From: Paenibacillus sp. BIC5C1
Lineage (GTDB): Bacteria; Bacillota; Bacilli; Paenibacillales; Paenibacillaceae
Direction: 5' to 3'
Length of the DNA stretch: 64,000 nt
NCBI RefSeq assembly: GCF_032399705.1
Contig: NZ_CP135922.1
Coordinates: 5,084,001-5,148,000, forward strand
This document shows positions 18,617 through 28,241 of this stretch, one piece after another; within the stretch, counting starts at the first letter, position 1; each line of letters begins with the position of its first letter. Position numbers and translations under genes: made by a program. The notes beneath the pieces are model-generated. The model worked only from the letters and a program-made list of their open reading frames with translations. It made no database searches and had not been told where the DNA came from.

Positions 18617-19496
18617 GCTCAGCTCCCCCTTTCTTGATCAGCGGGAAGCCGAGCTTCTCACGCTCTTCCACATATGTTGCAGCCACTTGACGAGCCAGAT
18701 TACGGACACGGGTAATGTACCCGGTACGCTCCGTTACACTGATTGCTCCGCGGGCATCCAACAGGTTGAACGTATGTGAACATTTCAACACATAGTCATA
18801 TGCCGGGAAAACCAGATTCTGTGCCATAGCCTTGTTGGCTTCCTCTTCATGCATGTTGAAGAGCGTAAACAACATTTTGACATCAGATACTTCAAACGTA
18901 TATTTGGAGTGTTCGAATTCAGGCTGACGGAACACATCACCATATGTAATGCCGTCTACCCATTCCAGTTCAAACACATTTTCTTTTTCCTGAATGTATG
19001 AAGCAAGACGCTCCATACCATACGTAATTTCAACCGCTACCGGATTCGTCTCGATTCCGCCGACTTGTTGGAAATACGTAAATTGGGTGATTTCCATACC
19101 GTCCAGCCATACTTCCCAGCCGAGACCAGCACAGCCAAGAGAAGGGTTCTCCCAGTTGTCTTCAACAAACCGGATATCATGCTTGAGCGGATCAATGCCC
19201 AACTGTTTCAGACTTTCCAGGTAAATCTCCTGAATATTGTCCGGAGAAGGCTTGATAATAACCTGGAATTGATGATGCTGATAGAGACGGTTTGGATTTT
19301 CTCCATAACGGCCATCCGAAGGACGGCGGGAAGGCTCTACATAAGCTACTTTCCAAGGCTCGGGTCCAAGCGAACGCAAAAAGGTCATCGGGTTCATCGT
19401 ACCTGCCCCTTTTTCCGTATCATAAGGTTGAACAATAATACAGTTGTGCTCGGCCCAGAATTGTTGCAGCGTGAGAATCATCTGCTGAAAATTCAT
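18609..19496 (-). CDS. glyQ: Glycyl-tRNA synthetase alpha subunit
   Basis: 295-aa catalytic subunit of tetrameric GlyRS; it makes glycyl-adenylate and charges tRNA-Gly together with GlyS. The class II core is plain: [60 protein letters not shown] (each a separate motif) and [20 protein letters not shown]. Two ATGs are available; the second, at 19496, is chosen because AGGAG is 7 nt from it but only 1 nt from the first. Expression is controlled by the T-box leader immediately upstream. Confidence 0.97.
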   Translation of the reverse strand: MNFQQMILTLQQFWAEHNCIIVQPYDTEKGAGTMNPMTFLRSLGPEPWKVAYVEPSRRPSDGRYGENPNRLYQHHQFQVIIKPSPDNIQEIYLESLKQLGIDPLKHDIRFVEDNWENPSLGCAGLGWEVWLDGMEITQFTYFQQVGGIETNPVAVEITYGMERLASYIQEKENVFELEWVDGITYGDVFRQPEFEHSKYTFEVSDVKMLFTLFNMHEEEANKAMAQNLVFPAYDYVLKCSHTFNLLDARGAISVTERTGYITRVRNLARQVAATYVEEREKLGFPLIKKGGAEHV

Positions 19497-19547
19497 AATC
19501 ATGCTCCTTTTCGATGGTTTGTGATGAACAAGCCTAGAACGGTACAG

Positions 19548-19840
19548 ACAATAAAAAGCCCCCGTCCTACGCCTGTTATACAGACATAGGGACGAGAGCT
19601 ATTCCCGCGGTTCCACCCTACTTGGCTTAGATATAAACAGGAGATCCTGTCATTCAAGCCCACTTTTCCGTGTCATTCATGCTCCCAAGTGCCATTTCAA
19701 AGACCGATTCAACCCGGCTCCCACCATCCCCGGCTCGCTCACACAAGATTAGTAAGGTCAATTGACCTTCTCTGCTCTTGAATGTAATAAATCAAGTCTC
19801 CTACTTTCTCGTTCAATGCATGTCTCAAAAAGAGAAATTA
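19548..19840 (-). promoter_or_regulatory. Glycine T-box riboswitch leader of glyQS
   Basis: Transcribed leader that reads uncharged tRNA-Gly. The diagnostic T-box sequence GGGTGGAACCGCGGGAA is on the minus strand at 19603-19619. It is followed by the competing terminator, AGCTCTCGTCC...GGACGGGGGCT with TTTTT (19602-19553). Stem I begins near 19815 and a likely specifier GGC followed by A is at 19691-19693, which reads as glycine; that specifier placement is my inference. When tRNA-Gly is uncharged, its acceptor end pairs with the TGGA bulge and the antiterminator forms. Confidence 0.93.
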
Positions 19841-19846
19841 TAGTCC

Positions 19847-19875
19847 ATAATATATAAAAATAAGTACGAAGTCAA
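19847..19875 (-). promoter_or_regulatory. glyQS promoter (sigma-A type)
   Basis: Minus strand -35 TTGACT (19870-19875), 17-bp spacer, -10 TATTAT (19847-19852). This puts the start close to 19840, just ahead of T-box stem I and 30 bp after the recO stop. Confidence 0.7.
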
Positions 19876-19905
19876 GATATATTCCTTATTTCACATCAAG
19901 ACGAC

Positions 19906-20658
19906 TCAAATCCCGTACTTTTCCATTTGATCAAGAAAAGAACGGGATTTTAGATTCAAGCCAAGCTGATGATCCATAAAGGCCCGCATGATCTTTTTAA
20001 TCTCATCCCGGGTGCCTTCACTCACCGATATATTACCAAGCCTTTGCAGATCCAGCTGTGCAAACAGACGTAAGAGCTTCAATGCTTTCGGACTCACGGA
20101 CATCGCCGGAGGATCAAAGTGTTTGCAAGCACGACACAAAACGCCCCCAAGCCTTGGACTAACAAATAACTGTTCATCCGGACGCTCGTGACCGCAAGAA
20201 ATGCAATCATCCAGCTGAGGTCCATACCCGGCTGCCTGTAATATTTTCATTTCATACAGGCTTGTAATGACGACCGGATCCTTCTCTTCCTTCAACGCCT
20301 GAAGACAGGCTTTCAACTGTTTGAACCAGAACGTACCTGTCTCTTCATCCTGCAACACACGATCCAGCAGTTCACAAGCATAAGATGCATAAGAAGCTTT
20401 AATTAGATCTTCACGCAGCTCATGATAAGATTCGATAATCTCACCTGCGTTGAGTGTTCCCAGACCAGTGTTACGAAAATATACATATTGACCGTACGTA
20501 AATGGCTGCACCAGTGCAGCATGTCGGCTTTTGGGCTTTTTGGCACCGCGGACGAGCACCCCTACTTTCCCGCCGCTTTCGGTGCAAAGCGTAATGATTT
20601 TGTTTCCCTCGCCGTAGTCCATGCTGCGGATGACAATCCCTTCCACCCTGTATAGCAT
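19906..20658 (-). CDS. recO: DNA repair protein RecO
   Basis: 250-aa mediator that loads RecA onto SSB-coated DNA with RecR and anneals strands. The N-terminal OB fold starts MLYRVEGIVIRSMDYGEGNK; the middle is helical; a zinc site CISCGHERPD ... LCRACKHFD lies at about residues 150-185. It follows yqzL closely (33 bp) in the era-yqzL-recO order conserved across Bacillales. ATG at 20658. Confidence 0.96.
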   Translation of the reverse strand: MLYRVEGIVIRSMDYGEGNKIITLCTESGGKVGVLVRGAKKPKSRHAALVQPFTYGQYVYFRNTGLGTLNAGEIIESYHELREDLIKASYASYACELLDRVLQDEETGTFWFKQLKACLQALKEEKDPVVITSLYEMKILQAAGYGPQLDDCISCGHERPDEQLFVSPRLGGVLCRACKHFDPPAMSVSPKALKLLRLFAQLDLQRLGNISVSEGTRDEIKKIMRAFMDHQLGLNLKSRSFLDQMEKYGI

Positions 20659-20691
20659 GCCTCGTCACCTAACCATTCCCGAATTAGCCAA

Positions 20692-20832
20692 TTAACCTTC
20701 GGCTTCTTCATCTTCAATCACTTCCCTTGCAGGTTCCGACTCCTGTCCCACCGAGTTACATGCCTCGGAATACAACAAATAGGATTCCACATCCCCCGTC
20801 ATCGCAAAAACCTTCCACGAAAAATCTCGCAT
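20692..20832 (-). CDS. yqzL: YqzL family small protein
   Basis: 46-aa protein starting MRDFSWKVFAMTGDVESYLL, matching YqzL, a tiny conserved protein of unknown function always found between era and recO in Bacillales. The C-terminal half is acidic (EVIEDEEAEG). GAGGATG precedes the ATG at 20832; a longer open frame to 20895 exists but its extra residues do not look like the family. Confidence 0.85.
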   Translation of the reverse strand: MRDFSWKVFAMTGDVESYLLYSEACNSVGQESEPAREVIEDEEAEG

Positions 20833-20933
20833 CGGAATTTCATCCTCTCTTCGGAAATGACGTCTGCTTCTACCAGATAGGATGGAGTCTTGCAAGGTAA
20901 ACTATGTGTTGCAATTACTGGATACTACATTTA

Positions 20934-21833
20934 TTATTCACGTCCGAAGCCAAGGTCGCGTAGTACACGCTCCTGGTTTCTCCAATCTTTCTTCACTTTA
21001 ACCCACAGGTCCATGAAGATTTTGGAACCTAACAGGTTTTGAATATCCTGGCGGGCACGTTTCCCCACTTCTTTGAGCAAGGCACCCTGTTTACCGATAA
21101 TGATTCCTTTTTGCGAATCACGCTCCACAAAAATGACAGCTGAAATATAAACGACGCCATTGTCCTGCACTTTCATATCCTCAATCGTTACAGCAATGGA
21201 GTGAGGCACTTCTTCGCGTGTCATTTGCAAAATCTTCTCCCGAATCAACTCGGCACAAACGAACTGCTCCGGATGGTCTGTAACCTGGTCATCTGGATAG
21301 TACTGCGGACCTTCCGGCAAATACTTGCCAAGCTGTTCAAGCAACGTGCTTACATTGCTGCCGAGCATGGCAGAAACAGGTACGATTTCAGCGAAATTGT
21401 GCAGTTTGCGATATTCCTCAATCAGCGGAAGCAGTGCTTCCGGCTCAATTTTATCAATTTTGTTCATGACAAGAATGACAGGCGTCCGTACATTTTTCAG
21501 TTGTTCTGCAATATAACGGTCACCACCGCCCATGCCTTCCGAGGCATCGATCAGGAACAGAGCAGCTTCAACTTCTCCGAGCGTGTTCAAAGCGGTCTGG
21601 TTCATGTAATCGCCCAGCTTGGATTGACGTTTGTGAATCCCTGGCGTATCCAGGAAAACGATTTGTTGTTGTTCCGACGTATATACACCATGTATCTTAT
21701 TACGCGTCGTTTGTGGCTTGTCCGACATGATCGCAATTTTCTGTCCAATGACTTGGTTCATCAGTGTGGATTTACCTACATTGGGACGTCCAATAATGGC
21801 TACAAAACCGGATTTGAATGCTTGTTTTTTCAT
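20934..21833 (-). CDS. era: GTPase Era
   Basis: 299-aa GTPase that binds the 3' end of 16S rRNA and helps mature the 30S subunit. G1 is GRPNVGKST (about 16-24), G2/G3 include [11 protein letters not shown] and [10 protein letters not shown]4 is MNKIDK, G5 VSAMLGSN. The C-terminal KH domain contains [18 protein letters not shown]. The end, [13 protein letters not shown], is typical. AGGAGG is upstream of the ATG at 21833. It follows cdd by 41 bp. Confidence 0.98.
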   Translation of the reverse strand: MKKQAFKSGFVAIIGRPNVGKSTLMNQVIGQKIAIMSDKPQTTRNKIHGVYTSEQQQIVFLDTPGIHKRQSKLGDYMNQTALNTLGEVEAALFLIDASEGMGGGDRYIAEQLKNVRTPVILVMNKIDKIEPEALLPLIEEYRKLHNFAEIVPVSAMLGSNVSTLLEQLGKYLPEGPQYYPDDQVTDHPEQFVCAELIREKILQMTREEVPHSIAVTIEDMKVQDNGVVYISAVIFVERDSQKGIIIGKQGALLKEVGKRARQDIQNLLGSKIFMDLWVKVKKDWRNQERVLRDLGFGRE

Positions 21834-21874
21834 ATGTTCCTCCTCAGGCGCCTAGGCCTGGAATGTATTGGTTT

Positions 21875-22288
21875 TTACTTTTTAGCAGAGTTCAGATCAG
21901 ATGGTCCAAAAGCCCATGGCAATAGTTCGGCAACTGTAGTCTCCTGAAGATCGCCTTTCATGTTACCCAGAATAACTTTCATATCCGGTTCACACAGTTC
22001 ATACATGACTTGACGACATACGCCGCATGGAGCAATCGGGCCATCTGTATCTCCTACAATGGCAATGGCTTTGAAACTGCGTGGTTGCTTACCTCCTGCA
22101 ATCGCGCTGAACATAGCTGTGCGCTCAGCACAGTTACCTGGCGTGTATGCAGCATTCTCAATATTACAACCATGATGCACATGTCCCTCACTGTCAAGCA
22201 AAGCTGCACCTACACCAAAATGAGAATAAGGCGTATACGCTTTCGTACGTGCCTTAATTGCTTCTTGCATCAACAAACCATTATCCAT
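21875..22288 (-). CDS. cdd: Cytidine deaminase
   Basis: 137-aa homotetrameric zinc enzyme that converts cytidine and deoxycytidine to uridine forms for pyrimidine salvage. Zinc and catalytic motifs are GNCAERTAMF (Cys and the proton-shuttling Glu) and APCGVCRQVMYEL (two Cys). The N-terminus with TPYSHFGVGAAL is standard. I use the ATG at 22288, which has AAGGGAG upstream; a further 13 codons are open but unlike the family. The 294 bp before it holds repeat copy A. Confidence 0.96.
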   Translation of the reverse strand: MDNGLLMQEAIKARTKAYTPYSHFGVGAALLDSEGHVHHGCNIENAAYTPGNCAERTAMFSAIAGGKQPRSFKAIAIVGDTDGPIAPCGVCRQVMYELCEPDMKVILGNMKGDLQETTVAELLPWAFGPSDLNSAKK

Positions 22289-22354
22289 AATTAATCTCTC
22301 CCTTTGGGGTGTACTATAAAGTTGCACTCAATGAGTTAAATTCAACTTAAAACA

Positions 22355-22504
22355 TTTGCACTGGCCTCTCCGCTGTCAGAACAACCTTACGATCGCTATT
22401 ATCCCCAGATTTTATTGATTCTCTTTTCCAAAGTGAAAATCCGGGGATAAAGGCGAACGCTTCGCTTCTACAGGTTATTTCTGACCTCTCCGTTATTGTG
22501 CAAA
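22355..22504 (-). repeat. 150-bp palindromic intergenic repeat, copy A
   Basis: Ends TTTGCAC (22355-22361) and GTGCAAA (22498-22504) are exact complements. Moving inward, TCAGAA pairs with TTCTGA and AACCT with AGGTT; the inner stem TATCCCCAGATTTT faces AAAATCCGGGGATA. A small hairpin GCGAA-CGC-TTCGC sits on the right side. It lies between dgkA and cdd, in a stretch with no gene. The same architecture recurs at 48168 and 54858. Strand is set to minus because mismatches in the inner stem become G-U pairs only in minus-strand RNA. Confidence 0.85.
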
Positions 22505-22582
22505 CCAGAAGTCCAACTTAAAAACGAGTCCAACTTTATAATTAGTGTGTAATATTAAAATCAAAACAAAAACAAAACAAAA

Positions 22583-22954
22583 TCAGAGCAAACTCAGCCA
22601 GCTCATCACCGGCTTAATGAAAACGACACACCCAATGATGACGGCGAACACCGCAGCCAGCAAAACTGCACCGGCCGCGGTGTCCTTCGCCGCTTTTGCC
22701 AGCGGATGTATATGCGGATGCGCCAGATCCACAGCAGCTTCCACCGCTGTATTCATCAGCTCCGTCACAAGCACCAGAAAAACGGCTGTCAGTACAAACA
22801 TCCAATCCGTTCTGGAAATCCCGAAAAAAAAGCCGGCTGCACACATCAAAATGGCGACTCCTGTATGAACTCTTACATTCCGCTGAGTCCGCAGCCCGTA
22901 TACGATTCCTTCCGCAGCATTGCGGAATACCATCCCCCAGGAGCGCCTTTTCAT
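22583..22954 (-). CDS. dgkA: Diacylglycerol/undecaprenol kinase family protein
   Basis: 123-aa integral membrane kinase with three hydrophobic helices. In Gram-positives this family phosphorylates undecaprenol, recycling the cell-wall lipid carrier. The signature is LVTELMNTAVEAAVDL followed by HPLAKAAKDTAAGAVLL, which carries the acidic catalytic and Mg-binding residues. Its ATG overlaps the ybeY stop by one base (ATGA type), so it is translationally coupled. Order ybeY-dgkA-cdd-era matches Bacillus. Confidence 0.94.
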   Translation of the reverse strand: MKRRSWGMVFRNAAEGIVYGLRTQRNVRVHTGVAILMCAAGFFFGISRTDWMFVLTAVFLVLVTELMNTAVEAAVDLAHPHIHPLAKAAKDTAAGAVLLAAVFAVIIGCVVFIKPVMSWLSLL

Positions 22955-23451
22955 TATCGTGTCAACCCGGCTTGGGCGAGTACCGCTTCCTGTTTGCCCA
23001 TCATTTCGGCTTCGCTGGCTTCATCCTGATGATCATATCCAAGCAGGTGCAAGAAGCCATGAACAAACAGGAACCCCAGCTCACGTTCAAAAGAATGGCC
23101 ATATTCTTCACTCTGAAGAATGGTCCGTGGAACAGAAATAATAATATCACCGAGTACATCCGGCATTTCTTCCATTTCTTCATCCTCGTCCAACTCGTAG
23201 ATAATATCCAGTTCCTCATCCACAGTCTCATTCATTGCAAAAGACAATACATCTGTTGGACGATCAATGCCGCGATAGTCGCGGTTCAGCTCATGAATCT
23301 GCTCATCATTTACGAAAGTCAGGGCCACTTCCCCGTCCGCAACACCCTCTGCTTCCCCTGCAAGGTTCAGCAGTTGCTCCAGCATTGCAATCATCGGTTC
23401 GGTGATTTCTTTATCCTGTTGTTCATTATTCCATGCTAGGTTAAGACTCAT
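22954..23451 (-). CDS. ybeY: Endoribonuclease/rRNA maturation factor YbeY
   Basis: 165-aa metal-dependent protein needed for 16S rRNA 3' maturation and ribosome quality control. The zinc signature HGFLHLLGYDHQ (three His) is near the C-terminus, and the conserved RPTDVLSFAM lies in the middle. The region after it is rich in Asp and Glu. I chose the ATG at 23451 (MSLNLAWNNEQ) with ACAGGAG upstream, rather than eight codons further back. It is 33 bp after pgpH and overlaps dgkA. Confidence 0.95.
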   Translation of the reverse strand: MSLNLAWNNEQQDKEITEPMIAMLEQLLNLAGEAEGVADGEVALTFVNDEQIHELNRDYRGIDRPTDVLSFAMNETVDEELDIIYELDEDEEMEEMPDVLGDIIISVPRTILQSEEYGHSFERELGFLFVHGFLHLLGYDHQDEASEAEMMGKQEAVLAQAGLTR

Positions 23452-23484
23452 TCTTTCATACTCCTGTCTTCTCATATTAGCGAA

Positions 23485-25734
23485 TCAACCCGCTTCAGGC
23501 GAGGTTGGCTTCGGTTTCTTCATTTCTTCCGGATATTCAATCCTGGAGTGGAATATACCCATAACGGTTTCCTTAAGGGTCTTAGCGACGATATCCAGCT
23601 CCCGCATTGTCAGATCACAGTCGTTAAACTGATGATCGTCCAGTCGACCTTTAATAATTTTTTCGATCATTGACTCCACTTGCTCCACAGTAGGCTTCCG
23701 CAAGGAACGGACCGCAGCTTCCACGCTGTCAGCAATACCAACAATTGCCGACTCTTTGGACTGAGCCTTGGGACCCGGATAACGGAAATCATCTTCCGTG
23801 AAATCAGGTTCCACTCCTGCTTCCTCAGCCTGACGCAATGCTTTGTGATAGAAGTAATGCAGGAAAGTTGTTCCATGATGCTGCTCAGCAATATCTCGAA
23901 TAGGCCTTGGCAGCTTGTAGTCCTTCTGCATTTCCACACCATCGCGTGCGTGAGCAACGATTATCGACTTGCTCAGCTTTGGATCGATAGAATCATGCGG
24001 ATTTTCCATATTGTTTTGATTTTCAATAAAATAAATCGGTCGCTTGGTCTTGCCAATATCATGGTAATACGAGCCGACCCGACATAACAACCCATTGGCA
24101 CCGATCGCCTCCGCAGCGGCTTCTGACAGGTTTCCTACCATCACACTGTGGTGATATGTGCCTGGTGTTTCTGTTAGCAATTTGCGCAATAGCGGGTGAT
24201 TGGGATTAGACAGTTCTACCAGTTTCAGTGCAGACAAAATGCCAAATGAAGTTTCGAAAAATGGCATAAGTCCAATGACCAATATGGCGGTCAGTACGCC
24301 ACCGGCAAACGCAAATCCAATGCCATACAGCGTTGTTGTCCGGTTCCAGTCACTTGAGTCAATCAGAGCCAACGTGAAGACTGCGATCGATCCGAACAGA
24401 CAGACCATAATGGCACCTTTCAGGATCGTAGACCGCTGACTTGCCCGATGGGTGGCGAAGATCGCAACAAACGATACCAACACCGCGAAGAACCCAAGTT
24501 CAAAATCAAAAATTTGACCCTGATGCGTATTCAAAATAATGCTCGACAGCATGCCGATAATAATCGAGCAGACAAAGGCAAGCGATGTATCCAGCAGCAA
24601 TGCAATTAACATGGCTCCTACGGCAACTGGGGCAAGAAAGCCTACGTATGAATTCTCACTGGTCTGGAGTATCGCTGTAACATGCATAACCACAATCGTA
24701 ATAATAAATATGAGAACTAGCATCAGCAGTTGAGCATTATTATATTTAAAATGCGTTCCGCTGAATTGCTGAATATACATGAGAATCGCTGCCGACAACA
24801 GACAGGACAGCATAAGCAGTCCAAGTTGAGGCCAATAGTTCACTTCGTTTTTCAGCAAATCGTTCTCGCCCAGAAGGGTGTACATCTCCGGGGTAATCAT
24901 CTCACCCTTGGCAACAAGTGTATCTCCTTGCTTGATAAAGACCGTTTGAGTGTTCTCACGAGCCTGTACTTTAGCTTCCTTGGTACCCTCTTCATCGTAG
25001 AAGCGGTTCGACGTCACTACAAGACGTGCAAGCTCCTGCACAACCTCACGCTGCGTACGCTTGCTTAGAGAGCTCACACTGACCATCTCGGCCACTTTGG
25101 CACGAGCTGTTGTAGCCTCGCTAATCTGGTCGGTCATTAATCTGGAGACGATATCCCGAGCAACAGCCTTCATCTCCTGAATATCATCCGAAGTCAGACG
25201 TGAAATTTTGATATATGTCTCTTCCGGAATACGGTAGCTTTGCTCCTGTACCACATTTCTGATCTCTTCCAAAAGAGTTTCGGAGTATGTACCCGCTTTC
25301 CGGTTGTTGTTGATAAAATTGGAAACAAAGTCTTTCTGACGCTGCGGTATTTCATCACGATAGATGTCAATCTTGTCCTGACTGGAAATCTGATCATCCT
25401 GATTCAGTCGATCAATACGATCTAGCAGAGTGGTCATCAGATTTTCGTTCCGCATCTGCACGATCTGAAACATCGGCTGTACACGTTCAGCAGCTTCTTC
25501 TTGCGCTTTCAGCGTAGCCTTGGTATTCGGAATCTGCATTGGCGCAGCAATATTCACTTCACTTCGTGTGCCTTCCTGAATATCATACCGCTCTGGGAGC
25601 AGCTTGGAAGCAAGACTCACGTAGAAGAGGATCACCAGAAACAAAAACAGAAGATAGCGTGCCCACACGCTATACTTCCATCCTGTAGCTCTATTTTGAA
25701 AAGATTTGCCTTTTGACAGTTCCTTCGAGGTCAT
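23485..25734 (-). CDS. pgpH: Cyclic-di-AMP phosphodiesterase PgpH (7TM-HD)
   Basis: 749-aa membrane enzyme that hydrolyses c-di-AMP. After one N-terminal membrane helix (VWARYLLFLFLVILFYVSLA region) comes an extracytoplasmic 7TMR-HDED domain (about 60-300), then seven membrane helices (about 310-500) and a cytoplasmic HD domain with HHSVMVGNLSEAAA and YYHDIGKTKRP, DIAEQHHGTTF. This matches B. subtilis YqfF. Located between phoH and ybeY as in that species. ATG at 25734 with AAGGGA upstream. Confidence 0.95.
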   Translation of the reverse strand: MTSKELSKGKSFQNRATGWKYSVWARYLLFLFLVILFYVSLASKLLPERYDIQEGTRSEVNIAAPMQIPNTKATLKAQEEAAERVQPMFQIVQMRNENLMTTLLDRIDRLNQDDQISSQDKIDIYRDEIPQRQKDFVSNFINNNRKAGTYSETLLEEIRNVVQEQSYRIPEETYIKISRLTSDDIQEMKAVARDIVSRLMTDQISEATTARAKVAEMVSVSSLSKRTQREVVQELARLVVTSNRFYDEEGTKEAKVQARENTQTVFIKQGDTLVAKGEMITPEMYTLLGENDLLKNEVNYWPQLGLLMLSCLLSAAILMYIQQFSGTHFKYNNAQLLMLVLIFIITIVVMHVTAILQTSENSYVGFLAPVAVGAMLIALLLDTSLAFVCSIIIGMLSSIILNTHQGQIFDFELGFFAVLVSFVAIFATHRASQRSTILKGAIMVCLFGSIAVFTLALIDSSDWNRTTTLYGIGFAFAGGVLTAILVIGLMPFFETSFGILSALKLVELSNPNHPLLRKLLTETPGTYHHSVMVGNLSEAAAEAIGANGLLCRVGSYYHDIGKTKRPIYFIENQNNMENPHDSIDPKLSKSIIVAHARDGVEMQKDYKLPRPIRDIAEQHHGTTFLHYFYHKALRQAEEAGVEPDFTEDDFRYPGPKAQSKESAIVGIADSVEAAVRSLRKPTVEQVESMIEKIIKGRLDDHQFNDCDLTMRELDIVAKTLKETVMGIFHSRIEYPEEMKKPKPTSPEAG

Positions 25735-25749
25735 CGAGACAATCCCTTT

Positions 25750-26721
25750 CTATTCTTGATTTTCTGCGGCGTGGTTATAGGCAACGATAATTTTCTGGAC
25801 GAGGGAGTGACGTACAACGTCTTGCTCGGCAAAATAGACAAATCCAATCTCTTCCACTTGTCCCAGTATTGTATTTGCTTCCACAAGCCCCGACTTTTTG
25901 CCGCGCGGTAAATCAATTTGTGTCACGTCACCGGTAATGACCATTTTGGAACCAAAACCGAGACGGGTCAGAAACATTTTCATCTGCTCCGGTGTCGTAT
26001 TCTGGGCTTCATCCAGGATAATAAACGAATCATCAAGTGTACGTCCCCGCATATAGGCTAGAGGTGCAATTTCAATCAAACCGCGCTCGAGTGCTTTCGC
26101 AGTCTGTTCTTGTCCCATAACATCGTACAAGGCGTCATACAGGGGCCGCAAATAAGGATCAACTTTTTCCTGAAGATCACCAGGCAAGAAACCAAGACTC
26201 TCTCCCGCTTCAACAGCAGGTCTTGTAAGCACGATCCGCTTGACGCTTCCTTCCTTAAGCGCTGCCACAGCCAGCACAACAGCAAGATACGTTTTACCCG
26301 TACCGGCAGGGCCGATACCAAATACAACATCACGTTTTTTAATTGTAGTTACATAGTGCTTCTGTCCAATCGTTTTAACCCGAATCGGCTTCCCACGGTA
26401 CGTCGTTGTAATCTCGCCTTTGAACAGATCCAGAAGCTGGTCTGCACGCAGTTCCTTTGCAAGCTCAATGGCATACATAACGTCCCTTTCGGTTAACACA
26501 TATCCGTTACGTACCAATTGCAACAACACATCAAATAATTGTTCAAGCGATTCCACATTCTGAATGTTGCCATGGATCACAATCTCCGCTTCGCGGGATG
26601 CGATCTGGGCAGGAATCTCGGATTCAATCAGTTTCAGAAAAATATCTTGGGGTCCAAAAAGAGATTGACCCTCTCCCGCACTTTGGAGGGAGATTCGTAT
26701 GCTGCGTGTTTGCTCTGACAA
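25750..26721 (-). CDS. phoH: PhoH family ATPase (PhoH-like protein)
   Basis: 323-aa P-loop ATPase of the PhoH family, linked to RNA metabolism though its exact task is unclear. Walker A is GPAGTGKTY (about 138-146), Walker B DSFIILDEAQNTTPEQM; VITGDVTQIDLP and the C-terminal VVRHSLVQKIIVAY are conserved. The N-terminal 100 residues include a KH-like segment. It begins 6 bp after the yqfD stop and is followed within 15 bp by pgpH, so it is part of the yqfC-yqfD-phoH-pgpH-ybeY operon. Confidence 0.96.
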   Translation of the reverse strand: MSEQTRSIRISLQSAGEGQSLFGPQDIFLKLIESEIPAQIASREAEIVIHGNIQNVESLEQLFDVLLQLVRNGYVLTERDVMYAIELAKELRADQLLDLFKGEITTTYRGKPIRVKTIGQKHYVTTIKKRDVVFGIGPAGTGKTYLAVVLAVAALKEGSVKRIVLTRPAVEAGESLGFLPGDLQEKVDPYLRPLYDALYDVMGQEQTAKALERGLIEIAPLAYMRGRTLDDSFIILDEAQNTTPEQMKMFLTRLGFGSKMVITGDVTQIDLPRGKKSGLVEANTILGQVEEIGFVYFAEQDVVRHSLVQKIIVAYNHAAENQE

Positions 26722-26727
26722 ATAGCC

Positions 26728-27921
26728 TCATTCTCCTTGACTATGGACTAACGGAAGTTCTTCCGCAATGCTTTCTTCCACTTCAAATAATACTTTCATA
26801 TAAACTTTACCATTCTCTTTCTTCTCATGCAAAATTTTTTCGCTTAAAATTTTCGTTCCTTTGCCGTTTTTAGCGATAATATCGTTTCTTGCTCCTTCCA
26901 ATCCTTTCGTTCTAGCCCATTCAACCGTGTGCTGCTCCTCTTGTTCCCGAGTTTCCAGATCTTTCTCTGTCAGCCAACCCATGGGAAGAGTGAAGGATCT
27001 CCAGGTCAGCGGTTTATGATCACTTTCGGTATCAAATGTGGTAAAAGGCGTATTCCCGTATCCCCAGAGTTGTACTGCCCATTTTCCCAACACAATGTAA
27101 AAACGTTCCTTGCTATCTCCAGTCATCGTATTATGTTTCTGTACAAGGGGGACTTCAACCTGATATTCACGCCATACCAGTCCGCGCACTTCCCCTTTGG
27201 CTACAATGGTCTTTGTATTCTCTTCATCTCCCAAAATACCGGATATCAGCACCTGTCCCTTCTTAACGCGCATGTCCTTCTGCACGACAGGGCGACCCTG
27301 CTCCGCGTAGATTTGAGTGATTACAGCGTCTGCTTTACTGACCAGATGTCTCGGGTTCAACAGCGGCTCACGCTTTGGCTGTGCTGACTCCACAACCTGG
27401 ATGGTGATGGTTGTCCCTTCTTTGCTCACCCCTATCCAGGTTACATCTGGTAGAGCCAGCGCGAGCTGCCTGGAGAGCTTGTCCTGACTTTGCAGCCGGA
27501 ATCCCCACTGAAAGGGATAGATGCCTTCTTTTTTCGCTGCTGCGAGCACTTCATCCGTGGGAATCGTCACATTTCCTTTGACCTCTACATTCCAAACCAT
27601 CGACGACAACGCAAACAGAGCTGCTACAAAAAACAGCATGCCGCCCAGAAAGAACTTCCTTCTTAACAAACGGGCTGCAAAAAAGGGAAATCCACTACGG
27701 TGCGTCACTTTTACACGGCAGCCTGTCCGTTTCAGCAAAGGACGCAGCTTGAAAAAATGCGGCAGCAGAATATTCATTTCTGCCTTGCGTCCGTCATGGG
27801 CACGCAGGTCCCATACTTCCAGTCCCTGCTCTGCCACCGTATTGATTAATGCTTCAATGTCCCCCCCAGTGACCGTGATTCGGACTGCTCCGCGCAGTTT
27901 GTACAGACTGGGCTGCTTCAT
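26728..27921 (-). CDS. yqfD: Sporulation protein YqfD
   Basis: 397-aa protein of the YqfD family, made in the mother cell and needed for efficient sporulation in Bacillus. One membrane helix (FFLGGMLFFVAALFALSSMV, about 90-109) follows a cytoplasmic N-terminal region; the bulk is predicted outside, with TWIGVSKEGTTITIQVVE and a VKKGQVLISGILGD segment that looks like a biotinyl-lipoyl-like fold. It overlaps yqfC by four bases. Confidence 0.93.
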   Translation of the reverse strand: MKQPSLYKLRGAVRITVTGGDIEALINTVAEQGLEVWDLRAHDGRKAEMNILLPHFFKLRPLLKRTGCRVKVTHRSGFPFFAARLLRRKFFLGGMLFFVAALFALSSMVWNVEVKGNVTIPTDEVLAAAKKEGIYPFQWGFRLQSQDKLSRQLALALPDVTWIGVSKEGTTITIQVVESAQPKREPLLNPRHLVSKADAVITQIYAEQGRPVVQKDMRVKKGQVLISGILGDEENTKTIVAKGEVRGLVWREYQVEVPLVQKHNTMTGDSKERFYIVLGKWAVQLWGYGNTPFTTFDTESDHKPLTWRSFTLPMGWLTEKDLETREQEEQHTVEWARTKGLEGARNDIIAKNGKGTKILSEKILHEKKENGKVYMKVLFEVEESIAEELPLVHSQGE

Positions 27922-28211
27922 CCGTTCCCCTCCGCTCCATTCATATGAATATCCAGAATTGTTCCTTCAACAGCCACTTCATCCGGCAAAATATTGCGAA
28001 TCATCAGTTCAGTTCCTTTGATCTCCAGTTGGCCTTGAGAAAGAGCCAGAACAATGCGATCCGGTGTAAAATGAATGACACCACGATGATTCTCTATATA
28101 CAATTGCTTTGTGCCGATCAGGGTTAACCGAGGCATATCGTAAAGCACGTCCTGCGGCAGATCCAAAACTTCACTGGTCCATCTGCGCAGCTTGCGGCTG
28201 ATCCGGGTCAT
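27918..28211 (-). CDS. yqfC: Sporulation protein YqfC
   Basis: 97-aa member of the YabP/YqfC family, small beta-rich proteins used in sporulation. The sequence LPQDVLYDMPRLTLIGTKQL, then IENHRGVIHFTPDRI and LMIRNILPDEVAVEGTILDI are the family hallmarks. It heads the operon and overlaps yqfD (ATGA). GGGGGAAG precedes the ATG at 28211. A possible sigma-E promoter is at 28242-28270. Confidence 0.93.
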   Translation of the reverse strand: MTRISRKLRRWTSEVLDLPQDVLYDMPRLTLIGTKQLYIENHRGVIHFTPDRIVLALSQGQLEIKGTELMIRNILPDEVAVEGTILDIHMNGAEGNG

Positions 28212-28241
28212 TCGAAGGTCTTCCCCCTTCCTCTACAGTTC

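Noticed and set aside
22355..22504. Repeat copies as insertion-sequence ends or HEARO-type RNA
   Set aside because: No transposase or TnpB-like gene is near any copy and I see no clear target-site duplications. A genome search could reopen this.
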